Shown piece after piece: positions 15,980-25,223 of a stretch of 64,000 nt of DNA. The stretch covers positions 30,832-94,831 of the forward strand of contig JAFPWF010000016.1 of NCBI GenBank assembly GCA_017395085.1, read 5' to 3'. The stretch comes from Oscillospiraceae bacterium (lineage in GTDB: Bacteria; Bacillota; Clostridia; Oscillospirales; Oscillospiraceae). Both the position numbers and the translations under genes were made by a program. The first letter of the stretch is position 1; each line of letters starts with the position of its first letter. The notes under the pieces were generated by a model that was not told the origin of the DNA, ran no database searches, and saw only the letters and a program-made list of their open reading frames with translations.

Positions 15980-18253
15980 ATGATCAAGCTTTATGACGGC
16001 GGCGTATACCTGTTAAACGGCGCTGAGATCGTCTCTGAAAGCGAATCCGAAAAAGTCCGTGTCCTCACCGGCAAATCTGCCGACAAGGCGGAAGCCAAAA
16101 AGGGCACTATGGCCTACGGCATCATCAAGGCCCATAACCAGTCTGACGACATGGATCAGCTCCGCCTGAAGTTCGACTCCATGACCAGCCACGACATCAC
16201 CTATGTAGGCATCATCCAGACGGCGAGAGCCTCCGGCATGACGGAATTCCCGCTGCCCTATGTGCTCACCAACTGCCACAACTCCCTGTGCGCCGTCGGC
16301 GGCACCATCAACGAGGACGACCACAAGTTCGCCCTCTCCGCCGCCCACAAGTACGGCGGCATCTACGTGCCCACCAATCTGGCGAACATCCACTCCTACA
16401 ACCGCGAGGCCATGTCAGGCTGCGGCCGCATGATCCTCGGCTCCGACTCCCACACCCGCTACGGCGCGCTCGGGACCCTGGCTGTGGGCGAAGGCGGCGG
16501 CGAGCTGGCAAAACAGCTTCTCAAACGCACCTACGACTTTGCGTATCCCGGCGTGGTCGCCGTCTATCTGACCGGCGCGCCCAAGCCCGGCGTCGGCCCG
16601 CAGGACGTGGCGCTTTCCATCATCGGCGCGGTGTACAAAAACGGCTATGTGAAGAACAAGGCCATGGAATTCGTCGGCCCCGGCATTGCCAGCCTCCCCA
16701 TCGAGTACCGCAACGCCATCGACGTCATGACCACCGAGACCACCTGCTGGAGCTCCATCTGGGTCACCGACGACGAGACCAAGCGCTATTTCACCATCCA
16801 CGGCAGGCCCGAAGCCTATAAGAAGCTCGACCCGGCAGAGGTCGCATACTACGACGGCTGCGTCTATGTGGACCTTTCCACGGTGGAATGCACCATCGCC
16901 ATGCCGATGCACCCGTCCTACACTTACACCATCCACGAGCTGCTGGAGAATCCGGAGGATATCCTCCACGCCGTTCAGGAGCAGGCCAACAAGCAGCTCA
17001 AGGGCGTGACCATGGATCTCATGTCCAAGTACCATGACGGCGGCATCTGGGTTGAGCAGGGCGAGATCGCCGGCTGCTCCGGCGGCACCTTCGACAACAT
17101 CTGCGCAGCGGCGGATATTCTCCGCGGAAAGAGTTGCGGCAACGGCGCTTTCAGCCTGAACGTGTATCCCGGCTCCATGCCCGCCATGTCCGCCCTGGTG
17201 AAGAACGGCCGCGCCTTTGACCTCATCTCCGCCGGCGCCGTCATGCGCGAGTGCTTCTGCGGTCCCTGCTTCGGTGCGGGCGACACCCCTGCAAACGGCG
17301 AGTTCTCCATCCGCCACACCACCCGGAACTTCCCGAACCGCGAAGGCTCCAAGCCCGGCGAAGGCCAGCTCTCCGCCGTTGCCCTGATGGATGCGCGCTC
17401 CATCGCCGCCACCGCTGCAAACGGCGGCAGGCTGACCGCTGCCACCGACCTCGATGTGGAGTACACCAATCCTGTGTACGAGTATGACGCCGGCATCTAT
17501 GCCAAGCGTGTGTACAACGGCTGGGGCAGGCCCGAACCGGAGCACGAGCTCAAATTCGGCCCCAACATCAAGGACTGGCCCGAGATGCCCGCCCTGACGG
17601 ACGATCTGCTGGTAAAGGTCTGCTCCTACATCACCGACCCCGTCACCACCACCGACGAACTGATTCCCTCCGGCGAGACGAGCTCCTACCGCTCAAATCC
17701 CGAGAGGCTGAGCGAGTTTGCCCTCTCCCGCCGCGACCCGCAGTATGTTTCCCGCAGCAAGGTGCTGCGCCAGGCCGAGCGCGACCGCCGTGCGGGCAAA
17801 GGCCTCAGCGAGGAGATCCTTGCCGTCTACGCCGCCCTCGAAAAAGCGGGTCTCAGGGTCGACCCCGAGGGGACCGACATCGGCTCCACGATCTTCGCCA
17901 ACATGCCGGGCGACGGCTCCGCGCGCGAGCAGGCGGCTTCCTGCCAGCGCGTCATGGGCGCTTCCGCGAACTTTGCCAAAGCCTACGCCACCAAGCGCTA
18001 CCGCTCCAACTGCATCAACTGGGGCATGACGCCCTTCCTGGTGCGGAATCCGGAAGTCTTTGAACTGGGCGATTACATCTTCGTTCCCGGGCTTCGCAGG
18101 GCAATCCTCGAGAAGAACGACGACATCACCGCCTACGCCGTAAAGCCGGACGGCACCGTCACGGAATTCAGGTGCTCGGTCGGCGCGCTGACCGATCCGG
18201 AACGGCAGATCATCACCGACGGATGCCTCATCAATTACTACCGCAACCATTAA
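15980..18253 (+). CDS. Aconitase-family hydratase (YbhJ-like)
   Basis: The product is 757 aa. It belongs to the aconitase superfamily by the three [4Fe-4S] cysteines: Cys366 in GEIAGCSGGTFDN (the position of GSCTN in aconitases) and Cys427/Cys430 in FCGPCFGAGD. LGSDSHTRYGALGTLAVGEG (substrate/Fe-S region) and RHTTRNFPNREG (cf. NRNFxGR) also match. The overall pattern resembles the E. coli YbhJ type rather than AcnA/AcnB or LeuC. A C-terminal swivel domain is included. Expected chemistry: reversible dehydration-rehydration of a 2- or 3-hydroxy tricarboxylate. It lies between a carboxylate permease and citDEF, so producing or consuming citrate is likely. It has its own promoter and terminator. 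Confidence 0.8.
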   Translation: MIKLYDGGVYLLNGAEIVSESESEKVRVLTGKSADKAEAKKGTMAYGIIKAHNQSDDMDQLRLKFDSMTSHDITYVGIIQTARASGMTEFPLPYVLTNCHNSLCAVGGTINEDDHKFALSAAHKYGGIYVPTNLANIHSYNREAMSGCGRMILGSDSHTRYGALGTLAVGEGGGELAKQLLKRTYDFAYPGVVAVYLTGAPKPGVGPQDVALSIIGAVYKNGYVKNKAMEFVGPGIASLPIEYRNAIDVMTTETTCWSSIWVTDDETKRYFTIHGRPEAYKKLDPAEVAYYDGCVYVDLSTVECTIAMPMHPSYTYTIHELLENPEDILHAVQEQANKQLKGVTMDLMSKYHDGGIWVEQGEIAGCSGGTFDNICAAADILRGKSCGNGAFSLNVYPGSMPAMSALVKNGRAFDLISAGAVMRECFCGPCFGAGDTPANGEFSIRHTTRNFPNREGSKPGEGQLSAVALMDARSIAATAANGGRLTAATDLDVEYTNPVYEYDAGIYAKRVYNGWGRPEPEHELKFGPNIKDWPEMPALTDDLLVKVCSYITDPVTTTDELIPSGETSSYRSNPERLSEFALSRRDPQYVSRSKVLRQAERDRRAGKGLSEEILAVYAALEKAGLRVDPEGTDIGSTIFANMPGDGSAREQAASCQRVMGASANFAKAYATKRYRSNCINWGMTPFLVRNPEVFELGDYIFVPGLRRAILEKNDDITAYAVKPDGTVTEFRCSVGALTDPERQIITDGCLINYYRNH

Positions 18254-18272
18254 TATTTCGCGGATATTTCCC

Positions 18273-18310
18273 GGCTCCTGCAAACATCGGTTTTGCAGGA
18301 GCCTTTTTTA
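18273..18310 (+). terminator. Terminator after the hydratase
   Basis: A 13-bp stem (18273-18285 with 18290-18302) followed by TTTTTT. Confidence 0.92.
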
Positions 18311-18356
18311 TTCACCGCAGCACCCGAAAAAACTGTGCAGGAGTATAAAAAACGGT

Positions 18357-18385
18357 TTGTCAAATGTTTAGACATGTGTTATATT
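18357..18385 (+). promoter_or_regulatory. cit operon promoter with overlapping dyad
   Basis: TTGTCA (18357-18362), 17-nt spacer, TATATT (18380-18385). An imperfect dyad, TGTC (18358-18361) and GACA (18371-18374) with AAA/TTT inside, overlaps the -35 and could be an operator. Confidence 0.7.
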
Positions 18386-18434
18386 CATGATAGGTTACTA
18401 TTGCACAAAATATACAGAAAGGGAGGAGTGCTAT

Positions 18435-18734
18435 TTGGTAATTCAGAAACCGGCGATAGCCGGAACTCTCGAATCCAGTGACTGCATGGTCACCGTGGAA
18501 CCGGGAGAAGGGAAGATCGATCTGGATTTGGACAGCGCCGTGATCCGGCAGTACGGAAAGCAGATCCGCAAGGTGATCCTGGAAACCCTGCAGCGTCTGG
18601 ATGTTACGGATGCCAAAATTACGGTGGTGGACAAGGGAGCTTTGGACTGCACCATCAAAGCGCGTGTGGAATGCGCGGTCTACCGGTCCAACGGTGTGAA
18701 GGACCAACTGCCGTGGGGAGGTGCGATCGTATGA
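18435..18734 (+). CDS. citD: Citrate lyase gamma subunit (acyl carrier protein)
   Basis: The product is 99 aa. It matches CitD from KPAIAGTLESSD onward; the Ser following Glu in the AGTLES motif is where the 2'-(5''-phosphoribosyl)-3'-dephospho-CoA arm is attached. KGALDCTIKARVE and the C-terminal LPWGG are also typical. The start is TTG 18435: GGGAGGAG (18421-18428) sits 6 nt upstream, and this start puts the protein at the usual CitD length. The stop overlaps citE by 4 nt. It is the carrier on which acetyl and citryl groups shuttle during cleavage. Confidence 0.93.
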   Translation: MVIQKPAIAGTLESSDCMVTVEPGEGKIDLDLDSAVIRQYGKQIRKVILETLQRLDVTDAKITVVDKGALDCTIKARVECAVYRSNGVKDQLPWGGAIV

Positions 18735-19633
18735 GTCATCCGAATATGAAGCGCCTTCGCAGGAGCATGATGTTCCTGAACTGCCAGAAGCCGGGCCTCA
18801 TCAAGGATCCGTACGTTTACGGACCCGATTCCATCATGCTGGATCTGGAAGATGCGGTAGCCGAAAAGGAAAAGGATGCGGCCCGCTATTCCCTGTACCA
18901 TGCACTGCAGGAGATCGATTACCGCGGGGTGGAACGTGTCGTCCGCATCAACGGCCTGGATACCGACCTCTGGCGCGAGGATATCCGCTGCTCGGTTGCC
19001 GGCGGCTGCGACGCCATCCGGATTCCCAAGACGGAGACAGCGAAAGACGTCAAGCTGGTGGAAGAAGCCGTTGCCGCAGCCGAAAAGGAATTCGGCATTG
19101 AACCCGGCAGGACCCTGATCATGGCTGCGCTCGAGTCGGCCAGGGGCGTGATGAACGCGCTGGAAATCTGCGAGGCTTCCCCGCGCCTGTTCGGCATTGC
19201 GCTCTCCGGCGGCGACTATACCAAGGACCTGCAGACCACGATTTCCGGCACCGGTGTGGAACTCATGGGCGCACGCCAGCATATGATCATTGCTGCGCGG
19301 GCGGCCGGCGTGCAGTGCTTTGACACGGTCTACACAAACCTCAACGACATGGAAGGCTTCCGCCGCGATGTGGAAACCATCCACACCATGGGCTTTGACG
19401 GAAAGTCCATCATCAACCCGCGTCAGATCCCGATCGTCCACGAAATCTTTACTCCGACGCAGAAAGAGATCATTTTTGCCGAAAAAGTGGTTCGTGAAAT
19501 CGACACCAAGAAGGCGCAGGGAATCGGCGTCTTTACGGTAGACGGGAAAATGATCGACATCGCCTTCTATGACGGCGCGAAGCGGACTCTGGCCCTGGCA
19601 AGGGCATCCGGTGTATACAAGGGGGAACTGTAA
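18731..19633 (+). CDS. citE: Citrate lyase beta subunit (citryl-ACP lyase)
   Basis: The product is 300 aa, in the HpcH/HpaI-like TIM-barrel family. Visible: RRSMMFLNCQKPGLIKD, SIMLDLEDAVAEKEKDAAR (Mg-binding acidic residues), VVRINGLDTDLW, MAALESARGVMNAL and DGKSIINPRQI. It splits citryl-ACP into acetyl-ACP and oxaloacetate. ATG 18731 overlaps the citD stop and has GGGGAGGTG upstream. The citD-citE-citF order is that of known citrate-fermentation operons. Confidence 0.96.
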   Translation: MSHPNMKRLRRSMMFLNCQKPGLIKDPYVYGPDSIMLDLEDAVAEKEKDAARYSLYHALQEIDYRGVERVVRINGLDTDLWREDIRCSVAGGCDAIRIPKTETAKDVKLVEEAVAAAEKEFGIEPGRTLIMAALESARGVMNALEICEASPRLFGIALSGGDYTKDLQTTISGTGVELMGARQHMIIAARAAGVQCFDTVYTNLNDMEGFRRDVETIHTMGFDGKSIINPRQIPIVHEIFTPTQKEIIFAEKVVREIDTKKAQGIGVFTVDGKMIDIAFYDGAKRTLALARASGVYKGEL

Positions 19634-19634
19634 T

Positions 19635-21197
19635 ATGAAAAATGCAGTCGGCAGAGATATCCCTGATGAAATCCTCAAGCTAACCGGAAAAGAACCGTTC
19701 CAGGGGAACAACTACAAGAACGGGGTTCCGTTCAGACGTGTTGCGCCCATCATTCGCCCGGTCATGGACAACGAGCATTCCAAACTGGTCAAGGACATCC
19801 ACGAAGCGCTTGTCAAGTGCAAGGCGCACAGCGGCATGACCGTCAGCTTCCACCACCATTTCCGCGAGGGCGACCTGATCGTCAACATGGTGATGGAAGA
19901 AATCCACAAGATGGGCCTGAAGAACATCACCCTGGCAGCCACCTCCCTCGGCAAGGCGCACGACCCGCTCGTCCCCATGATCGAGGACGGGACCATTACC
20001 CGGATTGAAGCCTCCGGCGTCCGCGGCAAGATCGGCCAGGCCATCTCTGACGGCAAACTCAAAGGCCTTGCCATCATGCGTTCCCACGGCGGCCGCGTCA
20101 GGTCCCTGGTGACCGGCGAGACCAAGGTTGATATCGCCTTTATCGGCGCGCCCACCTCCGATGATTACGGCAATCTGCGCGGCATCGGCGGCAAGACCAA
20201 CTGCGGCGTGCTGAGCTACAGCCACGTGGACGGCGACTGCGCCGAATACGTTGTGGCAATCACAGACTGCCTGGTGCCGTTCCCGAACTTCCCGGCGCAT
20301 ATCTCCATGACCAAGGTGGACTATGTGTGCGTGGTGGATGCGATCGGTATTCCGGAAAAGATCGCAACAGGCGCGGCTAAACCCACGACCGACCAGCGCA
20401 AACTGATGATGGCAGAATACTGCACGCAGGTGGTTGTGAACACGCCGTACTTTAAGGACGGCTTCTCCTATCAGACCGGCGTCGGCGGCGCGTCCATCGC
20501 ATCCACGATCTCCCTGACAAAAATCATGGAAGAGCGCGGCATCAAGATGGGCTTCGGCGTCGGCGGGCTGACCAAACCCATGTGCGACCTGCTCGACCGC
20601 GGCATGGTGCGCGTCCTGATGGACACCCAGGCCTTTGACCTGGATGCCGTTTCGAATGTCATCAACCCAGCGCATCACCGCATTACCGCCGGGGCGTATG
20701 CCAACCCCTTCAACAAGGGCGCCTTTGTAAACAAGCTGGACTACGTGATTCTGGCCTCCCTCGAAGTTGACGTGAACTTCAACTGCAACGTCGTGGTGGG
20801 CTCCGACGGCGTCATCACCGGTGCCCAGGGCGGCCACCCGGATACCGCACAGGGGGCAAAATGCACCATCGTCATCTGCCCGCTGCTGCAGGGAAGAATC
20901 CCGGCGATCTGCACCAACGTCACCACCGTGACGACCCCGGGCGAGAGCGTCGACATTGTGGTCACCGATTACGGCGTGGCCGTGAACCCCAACCGCCACG
21001 ATCTGCTGGAAGCGCTGGAGAAGGCGGACTGTGTCCCCCTGAAGACCATCGAGGAACTGCGCGACATTGCCTACAGCATCGTCGGCGAGCCGGAACCCGT
21101 AGAGTTTGAAGACCGCATCGTCGGCATCATCGAAGCCCGCGACGGCACCATCATGGATGTGGTGCGCCAGGCAAAACCGTATAAATTTGACGACTGA
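19635..21197 (+). CDS. citF: Citrate lyase alpha subunit (citrate:acetyl-ACP transferase)
   Basis: The product is 520 aa, close to the usual CitF length. It starts 1 nt after the citE stop (19633). Family features include KAHSGMTVSFHHHFREGDL, NMVMEEIHKMGLKNIT, ILASLEVDVNFNCNVVVGSD and IVVTDYGVAVNP. It exchanges the acetyl group on CitD for citrate, making citryl-ACP for CitE. With citD and citE all three structural subunits are present and intact. Confidence 0.96.
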   Translation: MKNAVGRDIPDEILKLTGKEPFQGNNYKNGVPFRRVAPIIRPVMDNEHSKLVKDIHEALVKCKAHSGMTVSFHHHFREGDLIVNMVMEEIHKMGLKNITLAATSLGKAHDPLVPMIEDGTITRIEASGVRGKIGQAISDGKLKGLAIMRSHGGRVRSLVTGETKVDIAFIGAPTSDDYGNLRGIGGKTNCGVLSYSHVDGDCAEYVVAITDCLVPFPNFPAHISMTKVDYVCVVDAIGIPEKIATGAAKPTTDQRKLMMAEYCTQVVVNTPYFKDGFSYQTGVGGASIASTISLTKIMEERGIKMGFGVGGLTKPMCDLLDRGMVRVLMDTQAFDLDAVSNVINPAHHRITAGAYANPFNKGAFVNKLDYVILASLEVDVNFNCNVVVGSDGVITGAQGGHPDTAQGAKCTIVICPLLQGRIPAICTNVTTVTTPGESVDIVVTDYGVAVNPNRHDLLEALEKADCVPLKTIEELRDIAYSIVGEPEPVEFEDRIVGIIEARDGTIMDVVRQAKPYKFDD

Positions 21198-21248
21198 TCA
21201 AACCGGCGCCTGACTCAATACTCAAACTGATAAAAAAGGAATGATGTT

Positions 21249-22661
21249 ATGAACACTACGATTGTTGGTATTCTTGGTCTTCTGACCATTGTTGCCATCG
21301 TTGTCACCCTGTTCAAGAGCAAGACCCAGCCGGCCATCGCCTTTATCGTGTGGCCGACCATCCTGGCTCTGATCCTGATCATCTCCGGCTGGATCAACGG
21401 CGAGAACTTCTCTGCCATGATCAAGTCCGGTTTCTCCAGCACAGGCCCCACCGCGGCGCTGTTCGTGTTCTCCGTCCTGTACTTCGGCATCATGACGGAT
21501 GCGGGTATGTTCGACGTCATCATCAACAAACTCATGAAGCTGGTGGGCGACAGCGTAGTCGGCGTCTGCGTGATGACTGCCGTCATCGCGCTGATCGGCC
21601 ACCTGGACGGCGGCGGCGCCTCCACCTTCTGCATCGTTGTTCCCGCCATGCTGCCCGTCTTCAAGCGCATGCATATGCGCAAGACCTCGCTGCTGCGCAT
21701 CGCGGTGCTGGCGATGGGCGTGCTGAACCTTATGCCCTGGGCCGGCCCCACCATGCGTGCTGCCTCCGTCCTCGGCATTGAGGCCGGCAGCCTCTGGCAG
21801 ACCATTCTGCCCATCCAGATCTTCGGTATCGTCCTGGCCCTGGCCCACGCCGTGTTCACCGGCTTCCAGGAAAAGAGACGCGGCGCCGGCCTCAACGGCA
21901 AGCTCGCTGAGATTGAAGGCACCGTGGACATCGAGGAGGCCGCGGAGCAGGCGCAGAACGATCTGGCGCGCCCCAAGCTGTTCCTCTTCAACGTGATTCT
22001 GACCATCGGCGTCATTTTCCTGCTGATCTGGGGCGACGGTTTCGATCTGCCCACTTACTTCCCGTTCATGTGCGGCTGCGCCATCGCACTCTTTGTGAAC
22101 TACGGCTTCACCGCCAAGATGCATAAGAAGATCATCAACCTCCACGCCGGCCCCGCTCTGATGATGTGCTCCACCCTGATGGGCGCCGCCATCCTCATGG
22201 GCGTGCTGACCTCCAGCATCGGTGCCGACGGCAAGGTCATTTCCGCAAAGGTCATGGAACTGCCCGATGACGCCATCCCCTCTGTGGTGCGCTGCCTGGC
22301 CGGCCTGGTCTCCGGCGTGCTGCCTCCGGTCCTCGGTCAGAACCTGCCTCTGGTCATCGGCTTCCTGTCTGTGCCTCTGGCTCTGGCCTTCGATACCGAC
22401 TCCTACTTCTATGGCCTTATGCCCGTTATCATCGGCATCGGCCAGGCCTTCGGCGTCGAGGCGCTGCCCATCGCGGTTGCAATGGTGGTCTGCCGCAACT
22501 GTGCGACCTTCATCAGCCCGATGGTTCCCGCGACTCTGCTCGGTACCGGCCTTGCGGATGTGGATATCAAGGACCACATCAAGAACAGCTTCTTCTATGT
22601 GTGGATCTTCTCGATCCTCTGCATGCTGTTTGCCGTCCTCATCGGCATCATGCCGCTCTAA
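21249..22661 (+). CDS. CitMHS-family citrate:H+ symporter
   Basis: The product is 470 aa with about 12 hydrophobic segments. IGHLDGGGASTFCIVVPAML corresponds to the CitMHS-type LDGxGS/T signature; LMPWAGPTMRAASVLG is also typical. CitM/CitH carriers import citrate complexed with Mg2+ or Ca2+ together with protons. It lies 51 nt after citF, most likely in the same transcript, and a terminator follows. It is the obvious citrate uptake system for this lyase. It is unrelated in sequence to the permease at 14538, so the locus has two carriers. Confidence 0.88.
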   Translation: MNTTIVGILGLLTIVAIVVTLFKSKTQPAIAFIVWPTILALILIISGWINGENFSAMIKSGFSSTGPTAALFVFSVLYFGIMTDAGMFDVIINKLMKLVGDSVVGVCVMTAVIALIGHLDGGGASTFCIVVPAMLPVFKRMHMRKTSLLRIAVLAMGVLNLMPWAGPTMRAASVLGIEAGSLWQTILPIQIFGIVLALAHAVFTGFQEKRRGAGLNGKLAEIEGTVDIEEAAEQAQNDLARPKLFLFNVILTIGVIFLLIWGDGFDLPTYFPFMCGCAIALFVNYGFTAKMHKKIINLHAGPALMMCSTLMGAAILMGVLTSSIGADGKVISAKVMELPDDAIPSVVRCLAGLVSGVLPPVLGQNLPLVIGFLSVPLALAFDTDSYFYGLMPVIIGIGQAFGVEALPIAVAMVVCRNCATFISPMVPATLLGTGLADVDIKDHIKNSFFYVWIFSILCMLFAVLIGIMPL

Positions 22662-22701
22662 GGCCTGCGTTTGAACCAGCGTTCAAACTGAAACAGAATC
22701 A

Positions 22702-22741
22702 TTCCCCCTGGTACTCTTTGCTATCAGGGGGAACCTTTTTT
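22702..22741 (+). terminator. Terminator between the citrate carrier and citC
   Basis: A 9-bp G/C-rich stem (22702-22710 with 22725-22733) followed by TTTTTT, only about 15 nt before citC. No clear promoter lies between, so citC and citXG probably depend on read-through. Confidence 0.85.
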
Positions 22742-22755
22742 GGAAGGGATTGAGA

Positions 22756-23793
22756 ATGGGATTTGTCGGCGAAATCTATCCGAATGACCTCCGTACCAAT
22801 GCGCAGATGGATGCACTGCTGCGCGCCGAGGGCATCCGCCGGGACAAAAATCTGGACTACAGCTGCGGCGTGTTTGATGACGACGGGTCGCTGATCGCGG
22901 CCGGAAGCAGTTTTAAGAACACGCTTCGCTGCCTGGCGGTTTCCTCGGAACACCGCGGGGAAGGATTGATGAACCAGGTCGTCAGTCACCTGCTGGAACG
23001 GGAAATCCAGCAGGGATACAGCCATGTTTTTCTCTATACAAAAGAGAAAAACGCCGCGATTTTTCAGGATCTCGGCTTCTATGAGATTGCGCGGGTTGAA
23101 AACGAACTGGTCTTTCTCGAAAACCGGCGCGACGGCTTCGCCCGGTATCTGAAACGGCTGGAACAGACCCGGCGGGACGGGCGCTGTGCCGCCGTTGTGA
23201 TGAACGCGAATCCCTTTACGCTCGGCCATCGGTATCTGGTGGAACAGGCGGCTTCGGAAAACGACTGGCTCCATCTCTTCCTCCTCAGCGAAGAGGCGGG
23301 ACCGATCCCGTTTTCGGTTCGGAAAAAACTGGTTCGAGAGGGAATCGCCGATCTGAAAAACGTGATTCTTCATGAGACCGGCCCGTATATCATCTCCTCG
23401 GCAACTTTCCCCAGTTATTTCCTGCGCGATGAGGACGCTGCCATTTTCGCGCATGCGAAGCTGGACCTGGCGGTATTCGGAAAAATCGCCGCAGTCCTCG
23501 GCGTTACGGCCCGCTATGCCGGCGAGGAAAAGAGCAGCCATGTCACCGCACTTTACAACGAGAGCATGGCCGAACTGCTCCCGAAGCAGGGAATCCGCTT
23601 TCAGGAGGTTCCCCGTTTGACCATCGGCGGCGAGACGGTCAGCGCAAGTACGGTTCGGCAGGCAATTCACGACGGGCATCCGGAACGGATTGCGTTCATG
23701 CTGCCGGAGAGCACAAAGCGGTATTTTGCCGGTGCCGAAGCCGCGCCGGTTTTATCGGCCATCCGCGCAATGGAGGAAGCGAGACACTACTGA
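22756..23793 (+). CDS. citC: [Citrate (pro-3S)-lyase] ligase
   Basis: The product is 345 aa. The N-terminal about 120 aa is a GNAT-like domain (VSSEHRGEGLMNQVVSHLLE, DLGFYEIARV). The C-terminal part is a nucleotidyltransferase with the AxxNPFTLGHRYL motif. CitC acetylates the CitD prosthetic group with acetate and ATP, switching citrate lyase on. ATG 22756 is preferred over the TTG two codons upstream since GAAGGGA (22743-22749) is correctly spaced. The stop overlaps the start of citXG (TGATG). Confidence 0.94.
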   Translation: MGFVGEIYPNDLRTNAQMDALLRAEGIRRDKNLDYSCGVFDDDGSLIAAGSSFKNTLRCLAVSSEHRGEGLMNQVVSHLLEREIQQGYSHVFLYTKEKNAAIFQDLGFYEIARVENELVFLENRRDGFARYLKRLEQTRRDGRCAAVVMNANPFTLGHRYLVEQAASENDWLHLFLLSEEAGPIPFSVRKKLVREGIADLKNVILHETGPYIISSATFPSYFLRDEDAAIFAHAKLDLAVFGKIAAVLGVTARYAGEEKSSHVTALYNESMAELLPKQGIRFQEVPRLTIGGETVSASTVRQAIHDGHPERIAFMLPESTKRYFAGAEAAPVLSAIRAMEEARHY

Positions 23794-25139
23794 TGCGGGA
23801 AGTGACATTGTCGGAAGTGCTGGCAGCCCGCGAACAGCGGGCTGAAGCACAGTGGAAACTGCTGAAGCAGTATGAACGGCCGGTCCTGTCCTTTACCATG
23901 AACATTCCCGGCCCGGTCAAGGACAGCGCGCTGATTCGCAGGGGCTTTGAAGAAGGCCTGCGGCTGCTTGACGGCACCCTGAAAGACGCGGAAATCCCGA
24001 TTCTTTCCTGCACGGAGATCCGGGAGGTTACCGGCTGCGAGTGGCTCGGCGCGCTCGACGCCGCAGCCGCGGAACTGAAGTCGATCTGTGTCGGCATCGA
24101 GGAGGGCCATCCCCTCGGCCGTCTGTTCGATCTGGATGTGATCGACGTTGACGGCCGTAAGCTGGAACGCTCCGTGGAGCGCCGGTGCTTTGTCTGCGGC
24201 GCCGCGGGGCGCAGCTGCGCTTCCCGCCGCCTGCATACTCTGGAAGAACTGTCTGCCGCGGTACGGAAGCTGCTCCGTGACGGCCTCCTTCAGGCCGATG
24301 CGGAGCGGCTTGACGAACTGGCAACCGCGGCGCTTCTCGAAGAACTGGAGACGACGCCCAAGCCGGGCCTTGTAGACCGCAGCAACAACGGCTCCCACCG
24401 GGACATGACGCCGGAGCTCTTCCGCTGCAGTGCCCGGGCGCTTCGGGGAACCTGGCGGGAATTCTTCCTGACCGGCGCGGAAACGGCAGCGATGCCTGCG
24501 GCGGACGCCTTTGCGCTTCTTCGCGCGATGGGGCGGGACGCCGAGCAGAAGATGCTGAACGCGACGGACGGAGTGAACACCCACAAAGGGGCTGTTTTTA
24601 CGCTGGGCACGGTGTGCGCCGCGATCGGCCGCCTCTGGAGCCCGGAGGATCCCTGCCGTGATCCGGAGCGGATTGCCGCGGAATGTGCCGCCTTGTGTTC
24701 ACAGGCGGTGGAAGAAGATTTCCGCCTGCTGCGGCAGAGGGGGGAGGCGCGCTCCGCCGGGGAGAGGCTGTATCTGGAGTTCGGACACCGGGGCGTCCGG
24801 GGAGAACTCGCGGACGGGCTTCCTGCCGTGCTGGAGGCTTCACTTCCCGCACTGAAAGCCGCCCTCGGCATGGGCAAAAGCCGCAACGATGCCGGCGTGT
24901 ATGCCCTGCTGCAGCTCATCGCCCGGGGCGGGGACACCAACATGATCAAACGCGGGGGGATGAAGCTGGCGGAAGACGCCGCAGCGGAAATCCGGGCTTC
25001 TCTGGAGGCGGATCCTTATCCGGAGCTGGGCCTCGTCGAAGAATGGGACAGGCGGTTTATCCGGCGGAATCTCTCACCCGGGGGCTGTGCCGATCTGCTG
25101 GCAGTCAGCTACTTTCTTCTGGACTGGAGCCGGCAGTAA
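23793..25139 (+). CDS. citXG: CitX-CitG fusion: citrate lyase prosthetic-group synthesis and transfer
   Basis: The product is 448 aa with two enzymes fused. Residues 1 to about 165 are CitX (apo-citrate lyase phosphoribosyl-dephospho-CoA transferase): REVTLSEVLAAREQRAEAQ, GRLFDLDVIDVDGRKLER, RRCFVCGAAGRSCASRR. From about 180 the CitG domain (triphosphoribosyl-dephospho-CoA synthase) shows TTPKPGLVDRSNNGSHRDM and GVNTHKGAVFTLG. CitG makes the prosthetic group from dephospho-CoA and ATP, and CitX attaches it to CitD. Such fusions are known in several Gram-positive and gamma-proteobacterial citrate operons. All factors for active holo-citrate lyase are thus encoded here. Confidence 0.93.
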   Translation: MREVTLSEVLAAREQRAEAQWKLLKQYERPVLSFTMNIPGPVKDSALIRRGFEEGLRLLDGTLKDAEIPILSCTEIREVTGCEWLGALDAAAAELKSICVGIEEGHPLGRLFDLDVIDVDGRKLERSVERRCFVCGAAGRSCASRRLHTLEELSAAVRKLLRDGLLQADAERLDELATAALLEELETTPKPGLVDRSNNGSHRDMTPELFRCSARALRGTWREFFLTGAETAAMPAADAFALLRAMGRDAEQKMLNATDGVNTHKGAVFTLGTVCAAIGRLWSPEDPCRDPERIAAECAALCSQAVEEDFRLLRQRGEARSAGERLYLEFGHRGVRGELADGLPAVLEASLPALKAALGMGKSRNDAGVYALLQLIARGGDTNMIKRGGMKLAEDAAAEIRASLEADPYPELGLVEEWDRRFIRRNLSPGGCADLLAVSYFLLDWSRQ

Positions 25140-25170
25140 TCTTCAGAACGGATCAGCCTGCCTTCCATGA

Positions 25171-25210
25171 AAAAACCTCTGACGGGTTTTGTACCGTCAG
25201 AGGTTTTTAT
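25171..25210. terminator. Bidirectional terminator between citXG and malic enzyme
   Basis: A 15-bp stem (25171-25185 with 25194-25208) flanked by As and Ts. Confidence 0.92.
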
Positions 25211-25223
25211 CGTTTGATCCGGC

